Shown here: positions 51,382 to 60,354 of the stretch, in pieces
Layout: each line of letters starts with the position of its first letter
Numbering within the stretch: the first letter of the stretch is position 1
Source of the DNA: Parafrankia discariae
GTDB lineage: Bacteria; Actinomycetota; Actinomycetes; Frankiales; Frankiaceae
Reading direction: 5' to 3'
Assembly: GCF_000373365.1 (NCBI RefSeq)
Contig: NZ_KB891209.1
Location: 188-64,187 of the forward strand
Length of the DNA: 64,000 bases
The notes under the pieces: model-generated
Databases searched by the model: none
What the model was told of the DNA's origin: nothing
Seen by the model: the letters and a program-made list of their open reading frames with translations, nothing else
Position numbers and translations under genes: made by a program

Positions 51382-53081
51382 AGGCTGTCACCCGTCGTCG
51401 GCTCTGCAGCGCCGGCCACCACCGTGCCAGCCGCCTCGCCGGTCAGGCCGACGATCTCACCCGCTGTGGGTGTGAGATATAGCACATTTGGCGTGGCGAC
51501 CGCCCCGTCCTCGGAGCCGCCCGCCTCGGCGACGGTACGGGTGATCACCGCCACCACCAGGACGGTGAGGAGCAGCAGCGCGATGAGTACCGGCAGCGGG
51601 AGGCGCCGGCGCTGGGCCGCGGCGCCCGGCCGGCGGTGCGCGACCCGGCCGCCCGGCCCGTCGCCCGGCGGGTCCGACCAGGACGGCGCCGGCTGGTAGA
51701 GCGTGTTGGCCGGATCACCGGGCCCGCCGTCCCGGTAGCCACCGCCGTCACGATGCCCACCGCTGTCACGATGCCCACCGCCGTCACGGTGGCCGCCGTC
51801 GTCCCGGCCGCCGGGCCACCCCGACCCCGAGCCGTGCTCGCCGGCCGGCGGGTAGTCGTTGCGGTAGTCGGCGGGGCCGCGGTAGTCCGTCGAGTAGTCG
51901 CCCGGCCCGTAGAGCCGCCCCGCCCCGCCGCCGCGCCCCGCGGCCGACCCGGGGCCGCCCTGCCCCCCGGAGGGCTGCAGCGCGGTGGCCGGCAGACCGG
52001 GTGCCGCGGCGGTCGGGTCCGCCGGCGGCGGCTGCTGGGTCCAGGACGCGCCACCGGAGCGGTTCCACGACGGCGTGCGCGGAGCGGTCGGCGCCCGCGG
52101 GGGCACCGGCCCCAGATGCGGCGGGGCGGGCGGAGCCGGATGACGCGCGGTGGCGTCCGCGGCCCCCTGGGGGCCGCTCCACCGCCCGGCGTCGGAGTTC
52201 CACAGGCTGCGCCGGATGCTGGCCGCCGAACGGGCGAACGCGCCCGCCGAGCTCGGCCGCCGCGACGCGTCCTTCGACATCGCCGACTCGACCAGTGCCC
52301 TGACCTGGTACGGGATGTCCGTCGGCAGCGGCGGCGGATTGTCCTGTTGGTGCGCCATGACCACGACGATGGGGTTGCGGTCGTCGAACGGCCGCCGCCC
52401 GGCCAGACACTCGTAGGCGACCACGCCGAGTGAGTAGACGTCGCTCGCGGGGGTCACCGGGCGCCCGGACGCCTGCTCCGGGGAGACGTAGTACGCCGTC
52501 CCCATCATGATCCCGGTCGCGGTCAGCGGGGCCGCGTCGACCGCGCGCGCGATGCCGAAGTCGGTCACCTTCACCGCGCCGTCGGTCCGCAGCAGCAGGT
52601 TGCCGGGCTTGACGTCGCGGTGGACGACCCCCAGGGCGTGCGCCGCCTGCAGCGCGTCGGCGGACTGGCCGAGGATGTCGAGCATCCGGTCGGGGCTCAG
52701 CCGCTTCTCCCGGTGCAACAGCGCGGAGAGCGGCTCGCCCTCCACCAGCTCCATCACCAGGTAGGCGGTCGGGTAGTCGTCGGCGGTGGAGACCTCGCCG
52801 TAGTCGTACACGGAAGCCACACCGGGGTGGGACAGCCGAGCCGCGTGCCGGGCCTCGCCCCGGAAACGGACCAGGAACGACTCGTCACTGGCGTACTCGG
52901 GACGCAGCAGCTTGACCGCGACGGGCCGGCCGAGCGTCTGGTCGAGGCCACGCCAGACCTCGCCCATCCCACCGGTCGCGATGCGGCCATCCAGCCGGTA
53001 GCGGTTGTCGAGCACGGTGTTGGGGGAGGCGGCGCCGGCGAACGGCTGCGACGGCGACGGGCTGTTGGCAGATGTGCTCAT
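51378..53081 (-). CDS. pknA: PknA-like Ser/Thr protein kinase
   Basis: A 567-residue kinase. Kinase domain 28-290 with K57 in PVAVKLLR, HRD at 154-156, DFG at 174-176 and YYVSPEQASG. Then comes a long disordered region with Gly/Pro/Tyr-rich sequence, including histidine-rich repeats (GGGHRDSGGHRDGGGYRDGG), a TM near 495-517 and a short extracytoplasmic tail with no PASTA domain. It overlaps pbpA by 4 nt at its start and pknB at its end. PknA regulates cell shape and division through FtsZ, Wag31 and wall enzymes in mycobacteria. The histidine repeat is not seen in mycobacterial PknA. Confidence 0.93.
   Translation of the reverse strand: MSTSANSPSPSQPFAGAASPNTVLDNRYRLDGRIATGGMGEVWRGLDQTLGRPVAVKLLRPEYASDESFLVRFRGEARHAARLSHPGVASVYDYGEVSTADDYPTAYLVMELVEGEPLSALLHREKRLSPDRMLDILGQSADALQAAHALGVVHRDVKPGNLLLRTDGAVKVTDFGIARAVDAAPLTATGIMMGTAYYVSPEQASGRPVTPASDVYSLGVVAYECLAGRRPFDDRNPIVVVMAHQQDNPPPLPTDIPYQVRALVESAMSKDASRRPSSAGAFARSAASIRRSLWNSDAGRWSGPQGAADATARHPAPPAPPHLGPVPPRAPTAPRTPSWNRSGGASWTQQPPPADPTAAAPGLPATALQPSGGQGGPGSAAGRGGGAGRLYGPGDYSTDYRGPADYRNDYPPAGEHGSGSGWPGGRDDGGHRDGGGHRDSGGHRDGGGYRDGGPGDPANTLYQPAPSWSDPPGDGPGGRVAHRRPGAAAQRRRLPLPVLIALLLLTVLVVAVITRTVAEAGGSEDGAVATPNVLYLTPTAGEIVGLTGEAAGTVVAGAAEPTTGDSL
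51739..51792 (-). repeat. 18-bp tandem repeat encoding histidine-rich repeats in pknA
   Basis: Three adjacent 18-bp units (51739-51756, 51757-51774, 51775-51792) with 1-4 mismatches. Each encodes a hexapeptide of the HRDGGG type. Confidence 0.8.
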
Positions 53082-54526
53082 CGTTGCGTGTCCAATGCGG
53101 CCTGCATGACTTCCTTGGCAACGGGTGCTGCGACGGCGCCGCCGGTGGCGAACTCGCCGCCGCCGTCCTCGACGATCACCGCCACCGCGACCTTCGGCGC
53201 GCTGGCGGGAGCGAAGCCGACGAACCAGGTGTGCGGCGGTTCGCCGTCACCGTGCTCGGCGGTGCCCGTCTTGCCGGCGACGTCCACTCCGTCGATCCGG
53301 GCGTTGCGGCCGCTACCCGACGTCACGACGCTCTCCATCATCGTCGTGAGCTTGGCGGCGACCTCGGGTGAGATGGGCTTGTTGAGTTCCGTCGGTTCGG
53401 TGTGGTCGAGCCGTTTGAGATCCGGCCCGCGCAGTTCGGAGACGAGATAGGGCTTCATCCGGACACCCCCGTTGCCGATCGCCGCCACCACCTCCGCCAT
53501 CTGCAACGGGGTGACCCGGACGTCGAACTGGCCGATCGCCGACTGCGCGGTCTGCGCGCCGTCTAGGTCGGACGGGAAGACGCTGCGGGCCTGCTGGAGC
53601 GGGAAGTCCTCGATCGTCGAGTTGAAACCGAACGCCTCCGCCTGGGCACGGAGGACGTCGTCGCCCATATCGATTCCGAGCTGGGCGAACGCTGTGTTGC
53701 AGGAGATGGTCAACGCGTGGGTCAGGGTATCGGTCCGACCGTCCCCGCAGCGTTCCCCCCCGAAGTTGGGTAGCACTGTGGTGCTCTGCGGGAGGGTGAG
53801 CTCGTCCGGCGCGGAGACCCGGGTGTCCGGCTCGGTGCCACGGGCGAGCGCCGCCGCGGCGGTGATCAGCTTGAAGGTCGAGCCCGGCGGATAGGTCTGC
53901 TGCGCGGCACGGTTGAGCAGCGGCTGGTCGGCGTTCGTGGACAGCTGCTGGTAGGCGTCGGTCGCCGCCGCGGCGTCGTGGGTCGCCATCGCGTTCGGGT
54001 CGAACGACGGGGTCGTCACCATCGCCAGGATCGCCCCGGTGGACGGGTCGAGCGCGACGACGGCGCCCCGCCGGCCGTCGAGCGCGTCCATGGCCACCTG
54101 CTGGACGTGCGGGTCGATGGTCGTGACGACCGTGCCGCCGCGTCGCGACTCCCCGGTGAACAGGTCGGTGACCCGGCTGGCGAGCAGCCGGTCGTCGTCC
54201 CCGGAGAGGAAGGCGTTCTCGGAACGCTCCAGGCCGGCGGTGGTGAACAACGTGTAGTAGCCGGTCAAATTGGCATAGAGCGGCCCGTTCGGGTACTGCC
54301 GCTGGTACTTGTACTCGTCGTCGACCGGCACGGACGTGGCCAGCACGGTCTCGCCGGCGATGATGCCGCCGCGCTGGCGCTCGAGGCGGTCGGTGACCTG
54401 CCGGGCGTTCGTCGGCTCGGCCTTGAGCCGGCCCACCTGGCCCACCTGCACCCAGTTGGCGTTCACCAGCAGGGCCGCGAACAGCACCATGCAGGCGAGG
54501 GCGACCTTGCGGACCGGGGTGTTCAC
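53078..54526 (-). CDS. pbpA: PbpA, class B penicillin-binding protein
   Basis: A 482-residue transpeptidase. TM near 8-28, a dimerisation domain, then the transpeptidase with S216 in PPGSTFKLI (SxxK), SCN at 275-277 and KTG near residue 419 (DVAGKTGTAEHG). It cross-links peptidoglycan strands. The GTG start overlaps the rodA stop (GTGA), and this choice avoids a much longer frame antiparallel to real coding. It pairs with the RodA/FtsW glycosyltransferase immediately upstream. Mycobacterial PbpA is regulated by PknB/PknA, matching the gene order. Confidence 0.95.
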   Translation of the reverse strand: MNTPVRKVALACMVLFAALLVNANWVQVGQVGRLKAEPTNARQVTDRLERQRGGIIAGETVLATSVPVDDEYKYQRQYPNGPLYANLTGYYTLFTTAGLERSENAFLSGDDDRLLASRVTDLFTGESRRGGTVVTTIDPHVQQVAMDALDGRRGAVVALDPSTGAILAMVTTPSFDPNAMATHDAAAATDAYQQLSTNADQPLLNRAAQQTYPPGSTFKLITAAAALARGTEPDTRVSAPDELTLPQSTTVLPNFGGERCGDGRTDTLTHALTISCNTAFAQLGIDMGDDVLRAQAEAFGFNSTIEDFPLQQARSVFPSDLDGAQTAQSAIGQFDVRVTPLQMAEVVAAIGNGGVRMKPYLVSELRGPDLKRLDHTEPTELNKPISPEVAAKLTTMMESVVTSGSGRNARIDGVDVAGKTGTAEHGDGEPPHTWFVGFAPASAPKVAVAVIVEDGGGEFATGGAVAAPVAKEVMQAALDTQR

Positions 54527-56004
54527 GTGGTCTTCACCACCTGGGTGGGACTGTCCGCCACGGCGTTCGGGTCGAACAGCGGCGCGTCCGGGACGGGTTC
54601 CTCCAGCCGGCGCGCGGCGTCGCTGATCCGCAGCAGCAGCGCGATGATGGCGGCGTTCGCGACGATGGACGAACCGCCGTAGGAGACGAACGGCAGCGTG
54701 AGTCCGGTCAGCGGGATGAGTCGCATCACGCCCCCGACCTGCACGAACACCTGCAGCGCGACGGTCGCGGAGAGACCGGTCGCCAGCAGCTTGCCGAACG
54801 GGTCCTTGGCGCCGAGCGCCGCCCGGATGCCGCGGGCCGCCACGAGCGCGTACAGCAGCAGGATCGCCATCACGCCGGTCAGCCCGAACTCCTCGCCCAG
54901 GCTGGCCATGATGAAGTCGGTGTTGGCGAACGGGACCCGCTGCGGGCTGCCCTGGCCGATCCCCGTGCCGGTCAGGCCCCCGGCGGCGAATCCGTAGAGG
55001 CCCTGAACGAGCTGGTACGACGTGTTCGACGGGTTGTTGCCGTCGAAGGCGTGCAGCCAGCCGTCGACCCGGACCTGGACGTGGCCGAACAGGCTGTGCG
55101 CCACCACGGCGCCGAGCATGAACAGGCACATGCCGATCGCGACCCAGGACGCGCGCTGCGTCGCCACGTAAAGGATGACCAGGAACATCCCGAAGAACAG
55201 CAGGGACGAGCCGAGGTCCTTCTGCACCACCAGGACGCCCAGGCTGGCCAGCCACGCCACGAGCACCGGCCCGAGGTCACGGGCCCGCGGGATCTTCATG
55301 CCGAGGAAGGACCGCGACGCCAGGGAGAGGACGTCCCGCTTGTTCTCCAGGTAGGCGGCGAAGAAGATCATCAGGGCGATCTTCGAGACCTCGCTGGGCT
55401 GGAACGAGAACGGCCCGACCTGCAGCCACAGCCGGGCCCCGTTGATGGTGGCCCCGATACCGGGCGCGATCGGCAGGACCAGGAAGACCAGGCCGGCCAG
55501 GCCCAGCGTGTAGGCGTAGCGGGAGAGATCCCGGTGATCGCGCACGACCGCCAGGACCAGCACGAACACCACGATCGCCAGCAGGGTCCAGACGAGCTGG
55601 GTCTGCGCGGCCCCGGTCGGGATCGGATTGCCGGCGCGCCGCGCGCTGTCGGCCTTCGCCAGGTCCAGCCGGTAGATCATGACCAGGCCGATCCCGTTGA
55701 GCGCCGCCACCACCGGGAGCAGCACCGGGTCGGCCGCCGGCGCGAACCGGCGGACCGCCAGATGACCCAGCGCCCACAGTGAGAAGAAACCGAGACCGTA
55801 GGTGAAGACCTGGAAGCCGATCGTGCCGTCATGAGCCAGCGTCAGCGCGGCCAGCGCGCCCGTCGCCAGAACGCCGGCGTAGCCGAGCAGGAACAGCTCG
55901 CGACGGCGGTACGGCGGCAGTTCGAGCCCGCTCGGCAGCGGGAAGCCGGCGAACGTCGCCGTCAGGTCCGCCGACCTCGGTCGGCGCAGCGGGGGGAGGG
56001 TCAT
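54523..56004 (-). CDS. rodA: RodA/FtsW-type SEDS glycosyltransferase
   Basis: A 493-residue polytopic protein with about 12 TM segments and SEDS signature regions (INGARLWLQVGPFSFQPSE, then GSPQRVPFANTDFIMASLGEE and TGLTLPFVSYGGSS). It polymerises lipid II into glycan strands and acts with the class B PBP that follows. The length and the location next to pbpA match the mycobacterial rodA gene. It starts 13 bp after the pstP stop. The N-terminal 40 residues (LPSGLELPPYRRRELFLLG) are cytoplasmic. Confidence 0.94.
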   Translation of the reverse strand: MTLPPLRRPRSADLTATFAGFPLPSGLELPPYRRRELFLLGYAGVLATGALAALTLAHDGTIGFQVFTYGLGFFSLWALGHLAVRRFAPAADPVLLPVVAALNGIGLVMIYRLDLAKADSARRAGNPIPTGAAQTQLVWTLLAIVVFVLVLAVVRDHRDLSRYAYTLGLAGLVFLVLPIAPGIGATINGARLWLQVGPFSFQPSEVSKIALMIFFAAYLENKRDVLSLASRSFLGMKIPRARDLGPVLVAWLASLGVLVVQKDLGSSLLFFGMFLVILYVATQRASWVAIGMCLFMLGAVVAHSLFGHVQVRVDGWLHAFDGNNPSNTSYQLVQGLYGFAAGGLTGTGIGQGSPQRVPFANTDFIMASLGEEFGLTGVMAILLLYALVAARGIRAALGAKDPFGKLLATGLSATVALQVFVQVGGVMRLIPLTGLTLPFVSYGGSSIVANAAIIALLLRISDAARRLEEPVPDAPLFDPNAVADSPTQVVKTT

Positions 56005-56017
56005 CGCGCGTCCGGAC

Positions 56018-57421
56018 TCACGGGGACGGCGTCACGACCGCCCCGGGGCAGCCCACCGGCGGCGCGGCGCCGGTGACCGCGCCCAGGCACGTGGGGTTGA
56101 CGCTCGGGATCGGATCCGACCTGGACGTCTTCGCGTCCGGTTCCCGGGTGGGAGGCGTGGTCGGCTCGGTGTCGTCGGACGACGCGGCCGAGGCCGTTGT
56201 GGGCAGGTCGGCCGCGATGCGCTGGGCGTCGGCGAGGTCGTCGGCCTCGATGCCGTCGCGCACCGTCGCCTGGAAGGGCTCGTTGACCTCGGACAGGAGC
56301 TGGTGGCGGGAACGCACCGTCGAGAGCGAGATGCCCGCGATGCTCCCCTTCAACCCCTGGAAGACCGCCACGTGATCGTCGTCGACGCCCACGTAGTACT
56401 GGCCGCGCACGTACGTCCAGCCGGCTGCCGCGCCGGCGACCACCAGGACGAGCACGACCGTCGACATGAACAGCCGGCGCCGGCCGCCGTGGGCCGTGCC
56501 TCGTTCGGGGTCGTCGTCGGGATCGTCGTGGCGGTCGCCGGAGCCCCGGCGGTGAAAACCCGTCCGGCCGATCCGGGCCGCCTTCGCCGCCGCCGACTCG
56601 GAGTCGGTGTTGCGCGGGTTGGGCCCGGTGCGGGCAGCCGCCGCCCCGGGCACCACGCGCTTCTCCGCGGCCGCGCCCGCCACGAGCGGGTCGTCGTCGT
56701 CGAGCTCGTCGTCGACGACGTCCGCGACCACCACCGTGATGTTGTCCGGGCCGCCGCCCTTGAGGGCGAGCTCGACCAGGCGGTCCACCACGTCCTGCGG
56801 CGCCGGTAGCAGCAGCGCCTCCAGGATCGTCTCCTCGCTGACCACCCCGGACAGGCCGTCGGTGCACAGGAGGTAGCGGTCCCCGTCGACGGCCTGGCGC
56901 ATCGAGACGTCCGGCTCGACCTCGCGGCCGTCGAGCGCCCGCATCAGCAGCGACCGCTGCGGATGGGTGTTCGCCTGCTCCGGGGTGATCCGGCCCTGGT
57001 CGACCAGGTCCTGGACGAGGGTGTGGTCATGGGTGATCTGCGTCAGCACGCCGTCGCGCAGCAGATACGCGCGGGAGTCGCCCACGTGCAGCAGGCCGAG
57101 ATGCTCCCCGGAGGACAGCATCGCGGTCACCGTGGTGCCCATGCCGTCCAGGGAACTGTTCTCCAGCGCCATGTCACGCAGGCGGCGGTTGGCGTCCCGT
57201 ACGGCGTCGGACAGCTCCTCGAGCAGGTCTGTCGCGTCGAGGTGCTCGTCGAGCTCGGCCAGCCGGGAGATGACGGTCGAGCTCGCGACCTCCCCGGCGG
57301 CATGGCCGCCCATGCCGTCGGCCACGGCGAGCAGGCGGGCTCCCGCGTAGGCGGAGTCCTCGTTCCCTTCTCGGACGTGCCCGACATCCGAGCGGACGGC
57401 GAAGTGAAGCCTGAGGCTCAC
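56018..57421 (-). CDS. pstP: PstP, PP2C-type Ser/Thr phosphatase
   Basis: A 467-residue protein. A PP2C catalytic domain (1-240) has the metal-binding motifs EGNEDSAYAGARLLAVADG and DGMGGHAAGEVASS, HVGDSRAYLL and GGPDNITVVVADV. One TM (about 304-322) and an extracytoplasmic tail of about 140 residues follow. It dephosphorylates PknA/PknB and their substrates. The GTG start overlaps the fhaB stop by 4 nt (GTGA), favouring this start over a longer frame. The length is close to mycobacterial PstP. Confidence 0.95.
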   Translation of the reverse strand: MSLRLHFAVRSDVGHVREGNEDSAYAGARLLAVADGMGGHAAGEVASSTVISRLAELDEHLDATDLLEELSDAVRDANRRLRDMALENSSLDGMGTTVTAMLSSGEHLGLLHVGDSRAYLLRDGVLTQITHDHTLVQDLVDQGRITPEQANTHPQRSLLMRALDGREVEPDVSMRQAVDGDRYLLCTDGLSGVVSEETILEALLLPAPQDVVDRLVELALKGGGPDNITVVVADVVDDELDDDDPLVAGAAAEKRVVPGAAAARTGPNPRNTDSESAAAKAARIGRTGFHRRGSGDRHDDPDDDPERGTAHGGRRRLFMSTVVLVLVVAGAAAGWTYVRGQYYVGVDDDHVAVFQGLKGSIAGISLSTVRSRHQLLSEVNEPFQATVRDGIEADDLADAQRIAADLPTTASAASSDDTEPTTPPTREPDAKTSRSDPIPSVNPTCLGAVTGAAPPVGCPGAVVTPSP

Positions 57422-57957
57422 CGGTGAAGCTCCAGGACCGTCTTCCCGATCCTGACCGGCGCGCCGAGAGGTACCGGCATGGGACTCGTCACCTTCGTGC
57501 GGTTGAGGAATGTGCCATTGGTCGAGCCGAGGTCCTCGACGAACCACTGTCCGTCGTGAGGAACGAGTCTCGCATGCCGTCCTGACGCGAAGTCATCCTC
57601 GAGGACCAGAGTCGAGTCCGGTGCCCGTCCGATGGTGATTGCCTCGGGACCCAGTGGGATTGTTGTGCCGGCAAGATGCCCCTTTGTGACCACGAGCCGG
57701 CTCGGAGCCGGGTTGGTGGGCTGCGCGGGGGCTGGGCGTGGGCTCTGGCGCGGCGATCTGACCCGTTCGGGGCGCCCCCCGGCGGCCGGGGACGGCGCCC
57801 GCGCGACCACCGGCTGGCGTCGCTGCTGGCGCTTGGTCGGCCCGAACATGTCCAGCCGGACAGCTCGGACGGCCACCAGGACGAACCCCCAGAGCAGAGC
57901 CAGGAAGCCGATTTTCACCAGCAGCAGGACGAGCTCGCTCGGCGCGGTCGGATCCAT
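57418..57957 (-). CDS. fhaB: FhaB (FipA), FHA-domain protein
   Basis: A 179-residue protein: one N-terminal TM (about 9-28) and a C-terminal FHA domain (85-170) with TIGRAPDSTLVLEDDFASGR and the GSTNGTFLN signature, which binds phosphothreonine. In mycobacteria FhaB/FipA interacts with FtsZ and FtsQ and is regulated by PknA. It is 3 bp from fhaA and overlaps pstP by 4 nt. The spacing and order are canonical. Confidence 0.94.
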   Translation of the reverse strand: MDPTAPSELVLLLVKIGFLALLWGFVLVAVRAVRLDMFGPTKRQQRRQPVVARAPSPAAGGRPERVRSPRQSPRPAPAQPTNPAPSRLVVTKGHLAGTTIPLGPEAITIGRAPDSTLVLEDDFASGRHARLVPHDGQWFVEDLGSTNGTFLNRTKVTSPMPVPLGAPVRIGKTVLELHR

Positions 57958-57960
57958 CGG

Positions 57961-59562
57961 CTACCAGCCCCTGCGCCGGCGGTCGTCGCCGGGATGGTTC
58001 GCCGCCCGGCTGGGCAGGCGGGTCTCGGCGTCGTCGAAGCCGTCGAGCGGCTCCAACGCCTCGAGACCGTCGTCGGCCCGCCCGGGCGGGCGCTGGCGCG
58101 GATCGGTGGGCGAGCGGTACATCTCGTCGGCGGGACCGCCCCCGCCGCCCCCGCCGGCACGCGGAGGCTCCCCGCGGTAGCCGCGGGCCGGATCGGGCCG
58201 GGCCGGGCGACCGTACTCGGGCTCCCGGCCCGGCCCGGGGGCCCGCCGGCCGCCGTCGCCCCGCTCGCCGCCGTGGCGGGCGTCAGGAGGCGGCGTCGGC
58301 CCGGGACGGCCCCGAGGGGGAGCGCCGTCATCCCGGAAACGCGGGGCGGGTCCCTCGCGGTAGGTGTCCGGCCGGCCGGCCGGCGGCCGGCCGGGTGGCT
58401 CATCCCGGAAACGCGCCGCCGGGCCCTCGCGGTAGCCGCCGTCAGGCGGGGTCGCGCGGGCACCCGGCTCGTCCCGGAAGCGGGGGGCGGGTCCCTCGCG
58501 GTACGAGTCCGGCTGGTAGTCGTCGCCCGGGCGGGCCGGCGGCCCGTCGCGGAAACGCGGGGAAGGCCCCTCGCGGTAGTCACCGTCACGCGGATCCCGG
58601 CCGGGGCGGTCACGGTAGCCGGGCTCGCGACCACCCGGGCCGCCCGGATCCGGACGGGCGTAGCGGTCGTCCGGCGGAGGAGTGCCCCGACGGGTCGACG
58701 GAGTCGGCTGGCGCGGATCGAACGGCGGCGGAGTGCGGTGATCAGCCGGGGGCGGGGTCGGTCGACCTGGTGGCGGTGCCGAACGGGCCGGGACCGGCGT
58801 GCGCGGCCCACGCGGGCCGGTGGCACCGCGGGCCTCCTCACGGCGGAACTCGACGACCGCGGTGCCCAGCTCGATCCGGTCACCGCTCACGAGCTTCACC
58901 TGCGTCGCCGCGCGCCCGTTGACCAGGCTGCCGTTCGTGGAACCGGCATCCACGTACAGGAACTGCCCGTCCGGCAGGCGGCGGATCTCGCCATGCCGCC
59001 GTGAGACACCGGTGTCGTTCAGCCGGATGTCGCACTCGACGCTGCGCCCGATCACCGTGGTCTCCGCGTCCAGCGGGTACTCCCGCTCCCCGCTGCCCGA
59101 CCCTCCCGGCGCGCGCGTCGTGATCAGTAGATGCGGGGTACCCGGCGCGGCGGGCCGCGGGCGCGGCCGGCGGCCACCGACCACCGCGGGATCCGCGGAG
59201 GCCACACTGCTGCGGATCCGGAAGACACCGATGTCGAGATCGGCGGCCTCCGCCAGCCGGACAGTCACCGGGCCGACGAAGGTGTAACGCTGCTCCGCCG
59301 CGTGCTCACGGACCATCTCCGCCAGCTCGTCGCACAACGCCCGGGTGTAGGGGGCCAGCCGGGCGAAGTCGCCACCGGCCAGCTCGACGGCGAACTCGTT
59401 CGGGACCAGGACACGGTTCGAGCTGTTCGCACGCCGGTCGTCGGTCTCCCGAGCCAGGGCGCTGGCGATCTCGACGGGTTCGACCCCGCCTTTGAAGACC
59501 TTCGCGAACGCGCCCTCGACGAGGCCGCCAAGGCGCCGTTCGAAGCGCTGCAGCACGCCCAT
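57961..59562 (-). CDS. fhaA: FhaA, DUF3662 and FHA-domain protein with repetitive centre
   Basis: A 533-residue protein. The N-terminal DUF3662 domain (1-115, MGVLQRFERRLGGLVEGAF) precedes an FHA domain near 145-225 (TVIGRSVECDIRLNDTG, then GSTNGSLVNG), which binds phosphothreonine. The C-terminal 300 residues are Pro/Arg/Gly-rich with repeats of the type YREGPAPRFRDEP. In mycobacteria FhaA binds phosphorylated MurJ (MviN), linking kinase signals to lipid II export. I chose the ATG at 59562 because GGGAGG lies upstream. The order of domains (FHA before the disordered part) differs from the mycobacterial protein, where FHA is C-terminal. Confidence 0.92.
   Translation of the reverse strand: MGVLQRFERRLGGLVEGAFAKVFKGGVEPVEIASALARETDDRRANSSNRVLVPNEFAVELAGGDFARLAPYTRALCDELAEMVREHAAEQRYTFVGPVTVRLAEAADLDIGVFRIRSSVASADPAVVGGRRPRPRPAAPGTPHLLITTRAPGGSGSGEREYPLDAETTVIGRSVECDIRLNDTGVSRRHGEIRRLPDGQFLYVDAGSTNGSLVNGRAATQVKLVSGDRIELGTAVVEFRREEARGATGPRGPRTPVPARSAPPPGRPTPPPADHRTPPPFDPRQPTPSTRRGTPPPDDRYARPDPGGPGGREPGYRDRPGRDPRDGDYREGPSPRFRDGPPARPGDDYQPDSYREGPAPRFRDEPGARATPPDGGYREGPAARFRDEPPGRPPAGRPDTYREGPAPRFRDDGAPPRGRPGPTPPPDARHGGERGDGGRRAPGPGREPEYGRPARPDPARGYRGEPPRAGGGGGGGPADEMYRSPTDPRQRPPGRADDGLEALEPLDGFDDAETRLPSRAANHPGDDRRRRGW
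58330..58590 (-). repeat. Imperfect tandem repeats in fhaA
   Basis: At least four copies of a 25- to 30-residue unit built on YREGPxPRFRDxP, encoded in a GC-rich region. The units vary in the spacer but keep the core. Confidence 0.8.
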
Positions 59563-59722
59563 GCCCGACCTCCCTTCTCCCGGTCTGTGAGATCGTATGC
59601 CCCCAGGCCGGTCCAACCCTCGGCTCGGCAGCTTGACATGCCCCCGGGGCCCGCCGGGGGGGTGCGCAAGGTACCGCCTGTGGCGTGATAGCGTGTCCCA
59701 CGGCAAGGAGATAGTCCCACTC

Positions 59723-59805
59723 GGGCGAGTGGCGGAATGGCAGACGCGCACGGTTCAGGTCCGTGTGTCCTAACGGACGTGGGGGTTCAACTCCCCCCTC
59801 GCCCA
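59723..59805 (+). tRNA. tRNA-Leu (anticodon CAG)
   Basis: Acceptor stem GGGCGAG (59723-59729) pairs with CTCGCCC (59798-59804), with discriminator A at 59805 and no encoded CCA. The anticodon arm is CACGG-TTCAGGT-CCGTG with CAG at 59756-59758, reading leucine CUG. A variable arm (TGTCC/GGAC) and the T arm GGGGG-TTCAACT-CCCCC are present. A tRNA-Leu beside fhaA is also found in mycobacteria. Confidence 0.95.
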
Positions 59806-60354
59806 CGAGCCGGCCCGTCGTGCTTACCAACCGTTGGTTGGTTGCGCGGCGGGCCGCAATGTTTTCCGGGGGGCGACCCCCGGGCCCTCGGAGGGCTGGG
59901 GGGCGGTGGCCCCGGGCGTTTCGGCTTTCTGAGCGCGGGGCCCTGGCGGTTGGTCGTTCGGGTGGGGTGGTCGTCTGGGGCTCGGGCTCGCTTCGCTCGG
60001 CCTCGGGGGGCTTGGGAAGGCTTGCGGGGGGTGGGCTCGCTTCGCTCGGCCTCGGGGATCTCTTCGGCTTCTGGGTGGCGCTGTGGGCCGCTTCGTCGCC
60101 GGGGGGCTGGATCTTTCTTGGCCGGTTTTGGCTTGGTGGGCCGTGGATCGCGCGGAGCGCGGGTGGTTGCGCTGACCAGCGCGGAGTGGGGCCGGGCGGG
60201 TGTCGGGGGAGAGCGGACCGGTGGTGGTCCGGAATGTCTCCCACGTCGGGATGCGTACCGGTCGGCTTACCGGGTACTCCGACCCCGATCACGAAGGTCG
60301 GAGGTCACCTCGTCAGCGTCCTCCGCCGGACAGGCCCACGGAGGGAGCAACGGA
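59806..60354. other. 549-bp region after tRNA-Leu
   Basis: No supported gene. It contains two terminator-like hairpins just after the tRNA and a 25-bp direct repeat (59984-60008 and 60033-60057). Many poly-G runs make the reading frames here unreliable. Confidence 0.55.
59826..59883 (+). terminator. Hairpins following tRNA-Leu
   Basis: ACCAACC-GTT-GGTTGGT at 59826-59842 and a second stem CCGGGGG/CCCCCGG at 59866-59872 and 59877-59883. One or both probably terminate the tRNA transcript. Confidence 0.6.

Noticed and set aside
51739-51792. CRISPR-like repeat array
   Set aside because: Units are 18 bp, contiguous, in-frame and without spacers; no cas genes. The same applies to the other tandem repeats in the window.
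54527-55255. N-terminal extension of pbpA
   Set aside because: Antisense-like arginine-rich sequence within rodA coding. The GTG at 54526 overlaps the rodA stop and gives a normal PBP with an N-terminal TM.
59723-60057. Integrative element inserted at tRNA-Leu
   Set aside because: No integrase gene, and no repeat of the tRNA 3' end is found downstream; the 25-bp repeat is unrelated.
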